DNA from: Polychytrium aggregatum
Taxonomy: Eukaryota; Chytridiomycota; Chytridiomycetes; Polychytriales
Assembly (NCBI RefSeq): GCF_025602895.1
Contig: NW_026516446.1
Coordinates: forward strand, 1 to 40,335
Direction of reading: 5' to 3'
DNA: 40,335 nucleotides
Each line of letters opens with the position of its first letter. The stretch's first letter is position 1. Below, one piece after another: positions 9,086 to 18,668 of the stretch. Made by a program: the position numbers and the translations under genes. Below the pieces are notes generated by a model, which worked only from the letters and a program-made list of their open reading frames with translations, had not been told where the DNA came from and searched no databases.

Positions 9086-9865
9086 GCCTTTTCTTTCCGC
9101 TGGCCTGCCGGTTTCGATCTTGCTTGCCAAAGGCATTTTGATTTTTGAGATGCTCGCTTGTTCGCTTGCTACTTTGATCTCGCCTGCGAGTACGTGTTTT
9201 GGTATCGTGGATTGCCGGCGGTTGCTTTGTTCTCAAGGACTTGCTGTCGATTCTTGGTGTATGTAGCTGCTCTTGCTTCTGCCTTCCGGCTCCCCGTATT
9301 TGAAAGTGCCCTGGCCTACATACACCCTCCGATTATTAGATACACCTCTACCCTAACATTCCCGCACTTCGTTTTTGGGCGCTGTGCCGAGATCGATGCC
9401 GTGTTGGTTTCCGCCGTCTATATATTTCGGTGCGGAGTCCGATCGTTTGCCACAAGCTTGGTCTTGGTGGCCCTGTGGCCGGTGAGTGGTCCGATAGGGG
9501 CCGGGTTGATCAAAGTCGGTCGTCGCGTCCGAGGATCACAGCCAAGCGATTTAGCATCAACGCCGATTTGGCTCTGGGCCAACAACATCTGGGCCAACAA
9601 CATCTGGGCCAACAACATCCGGGCCAACAACATCTGGGACCGGCCCGTTCGTCGTCGGTCACCCTACCAGTCGCCCTGCAATTGGTTGCGTCATGCGGCT
9701 GGCTGCATCCTCGTCTCCAAGAGTGGCTCTCTTTGCCGCTACGCTTCCGCTGTGAACCTTCCAGGCATGAGGCAGCGATTCCATATTTGTGTTGTATGTT
9801 TTTCAGGATCCATGTATTTGGCATTATTCGCCCCTGCCTTGGTCGGCTTCTCAACCAGCTTTTCA
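9086..9865. other. Intergenic, tRNA-Ser to MRPS8
   Basis: No conserved protein was found. The open frames here are crossed by a 15-bp tandem repeat (9575-9634) and look incidental. The region should contain the 3' UTR of MRPS8, which is transcribed towards it. Confidence 0.5.
9575..9634. repeat. 15-bp tandem repeat, 4 copies
   Basis: Four units of tgggccaacaacatc, the last with t to c at its first base. It translates to a repeated five-residue unit in any frame, but nothing else supports coding. Confidence 0.93.
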
Positions 9866-10339
9866 TCAAGCCGCCATACACAGAACCTCACCACCGACTT
9901 CCTTGCTCAGAGCGTCTTTCAATTCCAGAATTCCATACTTCGTTTTCAGTATCGTAATGTGGCCGACTCCTTGTGGACGGAGCAGAGGCGACGCTCGTCG
10001 AGCAGAGGCGATCGCCTTGAGCTCAGGGACCGAAGCAAATACTTTGCGCGATGGCTTTGAAATCGTTGACATCTTCTTTAGGACGGGCTCTCCCTCGTGA
10101 TACTTGAGGTCCATCCAGATTTTTCGACGAGCGATGTTGTCTGGTGTCACCGGTACTACTGAACCGGTGTGGTAAGGCCCTTTGTCGTCACCGCTCATGT
10201 AGGATGAGATAAACCCTTCATCGTACAGAATATGGGCAATCGATCGGTTCACATTGGTGTAAGGGACGGCAATCCGTCGAAATCGCCAACGAAAGCTGTT
10301 TTGAATCTGGGAACAGAGATTGGCAACGTTGGCGCTCAT
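9866..10339 (-). CDS. MRPS8: Mitochondrial small-subunit ribosomal protein uS8m
   Basis: Single-exon gene for 157 residues. The family pattern is clear: an N-terminal helix MSANVANLCSQIQNSF, the SIAHILYDEGFISSY segment, then PSRKVFASVPEL, and the C-terminal uS8 signature with GHITILKTKYGILELKDAL followed by GGEVLC. uS8 binds the central domain of small-subunit rRNA and is an early assembly protein. The divergence from cytosolic uS8 and the bacterial-type S(K/T)PSRK motif indicate the mitochondrial form. The start ATG (10337-10339) gives a normal family N-terminus. It is divergent from SmB across about 930 bp. Confidence 0.9.
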   Translation of the reverse strand: MSANVANLCSQIQNSFRWRFRRIAVPYTNVNRSIAHILYDEGFISSYMSGDDKGPYHTGSVVPVTPDNIARRKIWMDLKYHEGEPVLKKMSTISKPSRKVFASVPELKAIASARRASPLLRPQGVGHITILKTKYGILELKDALSKEVGGEVLCMAA

Positions 10340-11271
10340 TCTGGGTTTGAAAGTTCGGCGTCCGGCTGCTGAGTTTGATGGTAGTGGATCTGATCTGTTG
10401 GTCCGAGTCGGAGGTTTCGATCGTTAGTGCCGTTCTGCGATGCTATGTTTTCTGTCGGTATTTTCCGTCCGCGGAAATGCCGGCTCGCTCCGAATCCAAG
10501 GAAACCGCCGAGATCAGCGCAGTGAACCGAGTTTCGCTTGCGATACCGGTGCTGGCATCATTGCTCGGCACTCATTTGAACTTGTCCTATCGCTGTTTGA
10601 TCGCTTTCAGCATCCATCCGCAGCTTATTCGTTTCTCATGGCCCTCTTTCATTTGGGCTCCGGATCTCGGCAGTGATCTCGCACAGATGCTCCTCGTTTC
10701 AAAAGTTGCTCTCCACCCCCCCCTTCGCTGGGTTTCGGCCGCGAGTTTGTCCCCCAAATATCCGCTTCCTGGCTGTTCCCGTTATGTATGCCCATGTGGC
10801 CGTATTTCCCTCTCCAGGGCATGACGAGCAACGGTCCTGGCAGCCTTGGTGTCGTCCTGTGGCCAGGCTCCAGTCCTGCATCTCACCCTGAGCTCGTCTC
10901 ACTCTGTGCGTCACACTGATTCAAAGCTGCTGCCGTCGCCTACCTCTTCCGATGCAAATGAGTCGAGTGCGTCTGCTTGCGTGTTCGTCTGTCGAGGCGG
11001 CTCGCGGTGCTTGATCTGGGCCGATCGTGCTGCTGTCGCCCTTCGTCTTTTTTTCTTCGTGGCTGCGTGTTCTGTGGTCACGTTGCTGGCTCCAGCCGCC
11101 CTCGAGCCCACTCCAGCCAGCTCCTGCCTCGCCGCTTTTCTTGCTGGGACGGCCGTGCCGCGGCGCAACGAGATCTCGGCAGTTTCGCTGATCGGGCTCT
11201 GTTTGCTCCCGACGCCCGCCGCTCGTCGACCTTCCTGTTCACCGTGGTGCCGTGGACCAGCAGCCTCAGCC
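10340..11271. promoter_or_regulatory. Divergent intergenic region between MRPS8 and SmB
   Basis: About 930 bp separates the two divergent starts and must hold both promoters. It has a C-rich run (near 10718) and a T-rich run (near 11048). No convincing TATA box was seen. Long open frames cross it but none resembles a protein. Confidence 0.4.
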
Positions 11272-12515
11272 ATGGTGCGTGCCGTCGTTGATCTCTTCAA
11301 CCATTCTCCGATCCTATATTGGTCGGCCTTGGCGTCATCCGCCAGCATCTGTCATATCGCCCCGCGCGGTCGCTGCACTCCGGTTATCCATCCCCACTGG
11401 CGTCCCTGCCCGCATGTCTCAACTCACTCCGTTCCGCTTGCATCGATCATCCAGTCGATTTCAAAGACATCAAAGATGCTGCAGTTTCTCAACTGTCGGC
11501 TAAGAATCACAATTTTGGATGGAAGGACTTTGATCGGACAAATGCTCGCCTTCGACAAGCATATGAATCTGGTGCTTTCGGACTGCGAGGAGTTTCGAAA
11601 GATCAAGCCAAAGGGACCCGTCCCGGCTGGTCAGCCCGATCGTGAAGAAAGAAGAACTCTAGGACTGGTTGTCCTGCGTGGAGAAACGATCGTCAGCATA
11701 AGTATCGAAGCCCGTCTCCCCTCGGCAGACGAAAGCAAGTCAAAAGCAGCCAGCAGCGGCCCTGGTCTGGCCCGTTCCGCTGGGCGAGGCGTGGCCATCG
11801 CTGCTGCCCCGGCTGGTATTCCCGCCGGTAAGTCTCTTGTCGACAGATTGTGTTCGACGCTCACGAAGCCGTCGCGCCAATGTTCGTTGTTATCACCACC
11901 TCCAGCGCTTGTCATCTCAAACACCATCGCACCTTCCCCTCCATGTCGACAGCACTTGCCGGCCCTGTTCGCGGTGTTGGCGGCCCTGGTATCCAGCAGA
12001 TGCAACCTGCTGGCCGAGGAAACTTTGTGGCCCCTCCCGTCGCATACGGACGTCCCCCCATGCCTGGCCCTCCCGGCCCTGGAGGTCTTGCGCCGCGCCC
12101 TGGTCCTCCTATGATGGGCGGTGCCCCTCCCATGCCGCCCTTTGGTCGTGGTGGGCCTCCACCAGGCTTCCGTCCTCCGCCCGTAAGTCCCGTTGTGTCT
12201 TGTCGGTCCCTATGCTGATCTGGCTTCCGAGAGTGTGACCAACCCTGCATTCCACTACTTGCTCCATTTATAGGGTATGCCCATGGGTGGGCCTCCTCCT
12301 GGATTCCCAATGGGCGGTGTGCCTCCACGACCGGGGTAAGTTATCTGTCTGCTTTTCGGATCGTTGTGTTTGGAGACATCGTCGTTCTGCGGTCTATCTT
12401 TGGACTCTTGTGGATTCGATCTGACTGATCTAATCTGATGCTTTGCCCTCCGTTCAGATTCCCTCCCGGTCCTCCTCCTGGCTTTAGACCGGGTCCCCCT
12501 CCCCCGCGATCATAA
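11272..12515 (+). CDS. SNRPB: Small nuclear ribonucleoprotein SmB/SmB'
   Basis: Proposed exons: 11272-11274, 11455-11827, 11953-12182, 12274-12335, 12458-12515 (241 residues). Exon 1 is only the ATG, followed at once by gtgcgt; exon 2 then restores the family start [11 protein letters not shown]. The Sm fold is clear: Sm1 motif [20 protein letters not shown], the SmB-specific [11 protein letters not shown], and Sm2 motif [14 protein letters not shown]. The C-terminal tail is Gly/Pro/Met-rich, with [11 protein letters not shown] as in animal SmB and PPPGFRPPP repeats. SmB is one of seven Sm proteins forming the ring on U1, U2, U4 and U5 snRNAs. All introns are GT-AG and phase-consistent. The start exon is the least certain part; the alternative is an internal start at MLQF. 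Confidence 0.92.
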
Positions 12516-13313
12516 GCTTCAATCTTCACGAAATGCACCGCGGCATCCTGTGTTGATAGCCAGCGGCAACAGCATCCTGGATCTTGAATACACACACACG
12601 TCCGTCAAATGCATTTACATCGCTCACGGGCCACTCACAATCCTTCGATTCCGTAGTGCTGCACTGCGGCGTTCCAACTCGATCCCGTGGAATGCTGCCC
12701 ATTATCAGCTCGGGAGCACTGCCCCTCCCCTCATTCTGTCTGCCTGCGATATCGTATTTAATCGATCCTGCGGTGGATCTCCATGGGCGAGATCGACTTG
12801 CACATTGCGTGCCTGTCCTTTGGCTGCATCGATGTGACAATCTATTGATCGATTTGCACCGACTCCATAAACTATGGCATGAGCACGCACGGGGTACTGG
12901 AGCTCGCTGATCGCACACATTTTTTGATTAACCCATACAGATCACCTTCCCTCTGACGATGGTGGTGGTGGTGGTGGTGGTGAAACTGCTTGAAACTGCT
13001 GGAGAGCCTCAAGCCACAGAGACTTGTCTTTGGGCAACTGCCAAACAAATGTGTACCCACACTCAGAATCAATAGTTTCTCAACAGCGAGATGCTCCATG
13101 CAGCCGAGAGCCATGAGAGAGCCGTAAGCCCGTCCCCAACACCGAGGGCTTCGAAAGCAGGGCGGGTTTCGCGACGAGGCCACAGGCCGAGGGCATCCAT
13201 TCCCGGCCCCGCCCATTTTTTTGCCGCTCCCTCCTCGTGGGCTCGAGGGCAGTCGTTCGCTCGCCAACATCTTACAGCCCAACCGGCTTCGTGGTGATCG
13301 TCCATTGCCTCTC
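12516..13313. other. Intergenic, SmB to TRIR-like gene
   Basis: No gene was recognised. A (TGG)n microsatellite lies at about 12958-12983. Read in reverse it makes a polyhistidine run in an otherwise featureless open frame. Confidence 0.45.
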
Positions 13314-14281
13314 ATGGCTGAACGCAGCGAGTCTTCATCAGCGGCGGCGCCGACTGCATTATCGCCTTTGGCTGGGCCGGTAAACAAGTTCAGGTGAGCT
13401 TTCTAGCCTGGCCCCGTCCGTCGCTTTCCATGGTTGCGCTCTCATGGTCGGCCTGTCGCTTTCCGCTTCGGGGACAAGTCCGCCTCACACGGCCTCCGAT
13501 GGCCAAGTTGCTGGTGTCGATTAACACAATTATATATTACTCAGCAACGACGGATCATTCCTGCGGCAGTTCAAGCGAAGCCAGCTCGTTGAAAAGGACG
13601 AGGAAACCAAGAAGAAGGAGGAGCTTCAAGCGTCGGTATCTCTGATCCCTGCTATGAGCCCTTCCTTTGGATTGCGTAGATCCCAAGATCACCCTTCCAG
13701 CGGGATACCTGATTACTAATGAGCCGGAGTCGTTTGCTGTTGGCTCCCCGTGTTTGAAGACTTGAGCCCTTCGAGGACTAACCCACATGATCTGCTGCCA
13801 TACTATGTCCTCCATCGATCCTGATCGACTACGCTACCACCTGCACCGCACGATGTCGTGTACCCAGGAAAAAGAGTTTCGATTCTGCATTCGTAAGTTA
13901 TTCCGTATTCTCTTGCATGGGTGAAAAGCGGCCTGATTCGTCCGGCGCGGTAAACTGCTGGATGCCCCTGCAGCTGAGGAGGCTTAAAGGATGTGGAATC
14001 CGAGTGATCTGAAGTCAAACGGACCCGAGGCTCGACTGCCGTATCCGAGCTCTGGTCTGACTCCTTTGCTCGTGGCTCATGACATCGGCGGCTTTTGGGC
14101 ATTTTAGAAATCTCGGGGCAAGCGCAAAAAGGTCGTCGTCAGCGTCGACTCGGTGGCGAAAAAGTCAAAGACCCAGGATCTCGATTCCAAGGAGGCAAAC
14201 GCCTACCTCCAGGAGATGCAGTCGTACTCGGATCGCCTCACTGTCGGCAGCGGCAGTGGTGTGCGTCCCTTGGTCAAGTAG
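13314..14281 (+). CDS. TRIR: TRIR-like protein (telomerase RNA component interacting RNase family)
   Basis: Proposed exons 13314-13393, 13545-13635 and 14108-14281 give 114 residues with all phases consistent. The conserved features match animal TRIR (C19orf43): PVNKFSNDGSFLRQFKR near residue 22 (animal VNLFANDGSFLELFKR), a Lys/Glu-rich helix, a basic GKRKK segment, KKSKTQDLDSKEANAYLQEM, and the C-terminal RPLVK. Animal TRIR is a small nuclear protein reported as an exoribonuclease acting on telomerase RNA; applying that role to a fungus is inference. The third intron boundary is phase-correct, but the 472-bp second intron could hide a further small exon because animal TRIR has more sequence there. 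The gene ends about 160 bp before the Fanzor relic. Confidence 0.78.
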
Positions 14282-14444
14282 GGCCGAGCGGGCTCATTAG
14301 CCAAGATCCGAGAAATCATCAAGCTTGTTGCCCCGAGGGCGTTGCCGGCCCCGGCAATGTGTGGCTCATTTGGCTGGTAGCTGTTGATAATGCTGTCGTG
14401 GCTTCATGCTCTGAATCGAGTCTGCGATGTCTGCTCGAGGGATG
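14282..14444. other. 3' flank of the TRIR-like gene
   Basis: Short spacer with no recognisable feature, leading into the Fanzor relic. Confidence 0.4.
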
Positions 14445-14735
14445 TTTCTCGGGAATTCAACACGATTGCTGTTAGGAGTGGATGCCCCAGCTGCCTTACA
14501 GTTACTGGGATGTCTAGTTTTCGGATCGACAACCAAATGATCTGTGGTCTCGTAACATGGTCTGCTGACCAAGACCATCTTCGGAGTGTCCAAGAGCACC
14601 CACACCCACTGGAGAATAGGCGACGCAGCATGATCGCCGTGTGCAGGGCGATTGTGAAGACCCGCGGTCTTCGTTCCGAGGTTGCAGATTTCGATAGTCT
14701 GAGATGCTGCTTTCGAGCTTGGGCGTTTCATTGAG
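14445..14735 (+). pseudogene. Degenerate 3' end of a Fanzor gene
   Basis: The translation begins with EFNT, then a broken zinc-finger segment (SGCPSCL), and after scrambled sequence has MIAVCRAIV, matching the intact Fanzor's NEFNTSQLCSKCL and MITVCRSIV. The DNA agrees: gatcgccgtgtgcagggcga at 14630 pairs with gatcacagtatgcaggtcga at 18595, and the gcggtcttc...gagg...tgc block just before the stop occurs in both. The catalytic NRD segment is recognisable as aat-agg-c-gac, broken by an extra base. Nothing upstream of the zinc finger remains. It is on the same strand as the intact element and about 300 bp before it. Confidence 0.75.
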
Positions 14736-15027
14736 GATACGACGACCCACTCCCAGGAGAGACTTTCGTCTTCCTACATCCTTGCGCTTCTCAACATTTG
14801 CATCCTCCCACTCCGGCCGCCGAATATCAGCCAGTCGACTGCTGACAACGTCACTTCGAGCACAGACATCTGATAGCGGCAGCAAATCGACCAATCAAAG
14901 CCCTCCCAAAAGTTCATTGGGCACCTGCAGCATCATGGCTGTGTCAATAGGATGGCCAATCAATCCCTTTGTACACCAGACGGGTGTTTATTGTGGGTGG
15001 TGGATGTGTGTCCGCCCCAGTTCATTA
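14736..15027. other. Spacer between the Fanzor relic and the mariner-type element
   Basis: No gene recognised. It ends in TA (15026-15027), the presumed target-site duplication of the adjoining transposon. Confidence 0.4.
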
Positions 15028-15054
15028 CAGGCAATCCAATAAAAACGGGACACC
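15028..15054 (+). repeat. Left terminal inverted repeat
   Basis: CAGGCAATCC followed by AATAAAAACG and GGACACC. Its inner 14 bases (AAAAACGGGACACC) match the right end exactly, and the outer CA also matches. TA precedes it. Confidence 0.82.
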
Positions 15055-15110
15055 CGGGTTTTTGACCATTGATCGAATATTTTGTTACCCAATGTTATCG
15101 CGCGCTGGCC

Positions 15111-16045
15111 ATGACCATTCGCCACACATCCGACTTTCGCACCGCCGCATTGCGATGCTACGCCCTCATCCATAGCCTGCGTAAGGTCGCCTCCATATTC
15201 AGTGTATCCAAGAGCACCATCCATCGATGGCACCGAGGATGCAAGCTGGATGACCCATCCCGGGTCCCAGCTCGCAGATCCACTTTCTTCGAGCAGGCAT
15301 GTCCAGTCATTCGCACCCTGATTGAACAGGACCCGTTCCAGACTGGTCCTGTGTTGCGATGCAAGCTCGAGTCCATCCTCCAGAGGAAAGTATCACTCTC
15401 ACTCTGCCACACTGCCATCCACCGAGCAGGTCTCTCACACAAGAGGAGCCACACACCTCTACAAGTCCAAGCGACTGGATGAGCGAGTGGCACAGTTCAG
15501 GGACCAGGTCCGCTCCATCGACCCACGACGATTCGTCTTTGTCGATGAGACAGGGATCAGGAGATCCATTTTCCCTCTCTACGGATACTCACCGAAGGGT
15601 GCTCCGCTTCGCCAGCGCAATCACATGAAGCACAAGTCCGTCTCGGCTGCATTTGCCATCAACCACTCTGGTGTGCTGCATCGCATGTACATCCCCACAT
15701 CATTCAAGACACACTCGATGGTCGAGTTCTTTGAGCGAGCGAGCTTCCCAGACGACTCTGTGATTGTGATGGACAATGTCAGCATGCACAAGACACGGGC
15801 TGTCCTGGACTGCATCGAGCGCCGAGGATGGTCAGTGATCTTCACCCCACCTGCTTCACCCGACTTCAATCCCATCGAGAACTTCTTTGGGATTGTGAAG
15901 CATCCAGTACAGGAAGGCAGCAGCGCTGAATGCGTCCGAGGGATTCAGGGTCGGGATGGTGACCCTGTTCGAGTCCGTCGTGCGGAGGGTGCTTCCAGAT
16001 GTCTTCCCACGGCTGATTGAGCGAGCGATGCGCTTCTGGGGTTGA
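15111..16045 (+). pseudogene. Tc1-type DD34E transposase with two frameshifts
   Basis: Frame one (ATG at 15111) gives the N-terminal helix-turn-helix half: SLRKVASIFSVSKSTIHRWH, a DNA-binding domain for the terminal repeats. It fails in a CA run (15449-15457), where a lost CA explains the shift. The next frame carries the DDE catalytic domain: Asp in VFVDETG (codon 15544), Asp in VIVMDNVSMHK (15772) and Glu in NPIENFFG (15877). The second Asp and the Glu are separated by 34 residues. An extra G near 15912 moves the C-terminus (ALNASEGF ... RLIERAMRFWG, stop 16043-16045) into the third frame. All catalytic residues are present, so this is either recent decay or sequencing error. Confidence 0.88.
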
Positions 16046-16162
16046 GTTCCCTCCAATCAAGCCGCCGTTCTCACGTTCACATCCCTGGCTTGAACCTCTC
16101 GGCGATTTTTGAACAGGGTCACTTCCCCAACCAGCCCGCAAAGACGGGCTCCTGCTCTCGGG

Positions 16163-16169
16163 TATAAAT
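16163..16169 (+). promoter_or_regulatory. TATA box of the Fanzor gene
   Basis: TATAAAT lies 127 bp upstream of the Fanzor ATG, in the 250-bp gap after the transposase. It suggests the nuclease has its own RNA polymerase II promoter inside the transposon. Confidence 0.6.
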
Positions 16170-16295
16170 GCCACACCTTCGTCCTGCTGCTTTCTTCCCT
16201 CATCTCGCCTTGATCTGATCATCGCGCTATTGTACGATAAAAAAGTCTCTGCTCTGACCAGTACCACTGGCAGGCACCCAGCACCCTCTGCCCCC

Positions 16296-18668
16296 ATGCC
16301 TCCGAAGCGTAAGGGTACCGGTGATGGCCAGCCTCGGCCACCCAGGCCCAAGAAAGCCAAGTCACAGTCGGAGCCTGTCTCTGGTTCGTATTCTGACCCC
16401 ACGCATGCTTGGTCGTCTGTTGCTCCGTCGCTCACCACCACTGCTTCTGCAGATCCAATGGATGTCGATCCCACCGAGCCTGGTCCATCTACTTCCTCGA
16501 GTACCGGCAAGCGATGTCGCCAGTGCGATGGCACCGATCACGAACGTTGCAACACTAGCAAATGTCCCAAATACCGGCCCCTCAAGAGTTCTGTCGTCCC
16601 ACTCGTGGATGGAAGGTCATCCGCCCCTCAGTTCAGCTGCTTCAAGCAGACGATGGATGGCTGTTGTCTCAATCCCGCTCTCCGCGACAAGATCCAGGCC
16701 ACCGTCGAGGCCATGACCCAGATCCAGTTCGAGGCATCCAGGCTGCTCAACCTGCACATCCTCCGGTGCATCGAGCAGGATATTCCCGTCCCCGTCATCT
16801 CCAGGGCCACCCCTGCTTTCATCCGCCAATGCTTCACGATTGTCGAGGCCGATGCCCTCTCGACGGCCAGGGACACCAAGAAATACAACGAGCATCTGGT
16901 CGCTTCCTTTCGCGACTATCAGACCACTCGGCACGCAGACCTGCCTCCGGCCCCTCGTCTGCCTGATGGTGCTCACAGTCAGCTTCTCACACTGGCTGTC
17001 AATGCCTATGCCACCAACTGCACCACCCACCTCGATCTGGCCTACTGGCGACTCCTTCGCCGCTTCTGCGCTGCCGTCTTCCCAGCCAACAAGCACAAGC
17101 ACGAAGCCATCGAGGCTTGTCTTGAGCTCTTAGAGAAACCAGGGCAGACTCCACCCAAGGCCGATCTCGAGTTCCTCTATCCCGAGTTTGGTCACGTCCT
17201 GGACGAGTTTCGGTACAGCAACGACCAGGACCGCTTCCGGGCCCTCCATCGCCTCTCACACCATGTGAGAATCCTCGCCCGGGACAAGATGGTCGACAAT
17301 GTCCACAAGTGGATCGACTGTGACATGCCCGCCCTCCGAGTCACCGAGCTGCAGCGCCAGGCCAAGCTGGACGAGCTCACTACCCAAGGCATTCCCTCCG
17401 ACGACAAGAGGTTCACCACGGCCAAGTCTGAGCTCGGCACCACCAAGTCCAAGATCAACAAGCTGGCCGCCAGACTCAAGTGGGCTCTCAAGCAGCTCGC
17501 TCTTGACACTCCTCCGGCCGTGTGCACGATGGTTCCTCTATGCACTGCCACGGCCAAGTATGTCAAGATTGACACGGTCACTCTCTGGGAACTCCTGGGT
17601 CCAAAGAAGCGCCTTGGACTCACCAGGGACATGCTCAAGGAAGAAGGTGAGGACGGTGTCAACAACCAGGATCGTCTCCGGCGCAGTTGCTTCAAGCTGC
17701 GTAGTTCCCTCTTCCAAGAGCGGGTCAGGGACAAGAAGCTGTTCAACTACGAGATCAGCACCGATGGCATTGGATGCACCATCGGTCTCGTCAAGTTTCT
17801 GCCTCGAACCGATCACACCGAGACTTCCGAGCCTCCTCCGACTGCCGAGCAGCGCATCCAGGAGCACATCGGCAGCCCAGACCCCGATCGCACCACTTGG
17901 ATTGGCATCGATCCTGGAGTCGGCTCCATCTTCACGGCGGTCATCCAAGCACCGGGCCACCAAGACGAGGTGGTCTCATTCTCCAATGGCCACTATCAGC
18001 ACATGTGTGGCCATACGTCCAACACAAGGTGGCACAACACCATGAAGTATCGACTCAGCATCGAGACCTGGATGTCGTCCACCCCCTCGCCCAAGGTGTC
18101 GTCCTCGGAGGCCTTCAAGGTTCATCTCACCCATGTCCTGCGACCGGAGCTGCGAGTGCAGCTCGACTTCCACCTTGGCAAGAAGGCCCGTCACCATCGA
18201 TTCACGGGCCACAAGAGACGCCAAGTGGCCGTCGACAGGATGTACAAGGCCGTCCTGAAGCACGCCCCGATACGGACCGATGTGGTGATCGCCTTTGGCA
18301 ATGCATCATGGCGACAGGGCAAGGGCTATGCATCCAGCCCTCGGAGGCAGCGGTTCGCTCGGTACTTTGAGCAGTTCGAGCACCACCGACGCCGTCCCAA
18401 TCACCATCATGGAAGCGTCAAGGTAGTCTCGACGAATGAGTTCAACACCTCGCAATTGTGCTCCAAGTGCCTGGAGCCAGTTCGGTTGGAAGGACTCGAT
18501 GCGCCCAGTGTTGCGAATTCCCACTTTGTCAGGAGCTGCAAGAATCCCAGCTGCCGGACAGTGTGGAATCGCGACGTCAATGCGGCGCGCAACATGATCA
18601 CAGTATGCAGGTCGATTGTGGAGATCGGAGAGCGACCGGCGGTCTTCACTCGGAGGCTGCCAAAGTGA
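16296..18668 (+). CDS. Fanzor: TnpB/Cas12-related RNA-guided DNA endonuclease
   Basis: Intronless gene for 790 residues, starting at the first ATG of a frame open from further upstream. The N-terminus is basic and resembles a nuclear localisation signal (MPPKRKG ... RPKKAKS), followed by a cysteine/histidine knuckle (CRQCDGTDHERCNTSKCP, about residues 72-89). The middle is helical and unrecognised by eye, as expected for the REC and wedge regions. The C-terminal third is RuvC-like: D539 in IGIDPGVGS (RuvC-I), a position near A666 in VVIAFGNASW where TnpB has Glu but Fanzors do not, an alternative glutamate E715 in STNEFNTSQLC, and D760 in WNRDVNAARNM (RuvC-III). A zinc finger uses C722, C725, C748 and C753. 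Characterised Fanzors cut DNA guided by an omega RNA encoded at the 3' end of their own gene. All expected catalytic residues are present, so this copy may be active. It lies in the same orientation as the transposase. Confidence 0.95.
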   Translation: MPPKRKGTGDGQPRPPRPKKAKSQSEPVSGSYSDPTHAWSSVAPSLTTTASADPMDVDPTEPGPSTSSSTGKRCRQCDGTDHERCNTSKCPKYRPLKSSVVPLVDGRSSAPQFSCFKQTMDGCCLNPALRDKIQATVEAMTQIQFEASRLLNLHILRCIEQDIPVPVISRATPAFIRQCFTIVEADALSTARDTKKYNEHLVASFRDYQTTRHADLPPAPRLPDGAHSQLLTLAVNAYATNCTTHLDLAYWRLLRRFCAAVFPANKHKHEAIEACLELLEKPGQTPPKADLEFLYPEFGHVLDEFRYSNDQDRFRALHRLSHHVRILARDKMVDNVHKWIDCDMPALRVTELQRQAKLDELTTQGIPSDDKRFTTAKSELGTTKSKINKLAARLKWALKQLALDTPPAVCTMVPLCTATAKYVKIDTVTLWELLGPKKRLGLTRDMLKEEGEDGVNNQDRLRRSCFKLRSSLFQERVRDKKLFNYEISTDGIGCTIGLVKFLPRTDHTETSEPPPTAEQRIQEHIGSPDPDRTTWIGIDPGVGSIFTAVIQAPGHQDEVVSFSNGHYQHMCGHTSNTRWHNTMKYRLSIETWMSSTPSPKVSSSEAFKVHLTHVLRPELRVQLDFHLGKKARHHRFTGHKRRQVAVDRMYKAVLKHAPIRTDVVIAFGNASWRQGKGYASSPRRQRFARYFEQFEHHRRRPNHHHGSVKVVSTNEFNTSQLCSKCLEPVRLEGLDAPSVANSHFVRSCKNPSCRTVWNRDVNAARNMITVCRSIVEIGERPAVFTRRLPK

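Noticed and set aside
9575..9634. Possible CRISPR-like array
   Set aside because: The 15-bp units are directly abutting with no spacers, so it is a simple tandem repeat.
10846..11271. N-terminal extension of SmB in the long open frame upstream
   Set aside because: The upstream residues have no resemblance to SmB and the frame begins without a supported start; the spliced ATG model fits the family.
12872..13387. Minus-strand frame with a polyhistidine run
   Set aside because: The run is a TGG microsatellite, and the frame overlaps the first TRIR-like exon on the other strand without conserved content.
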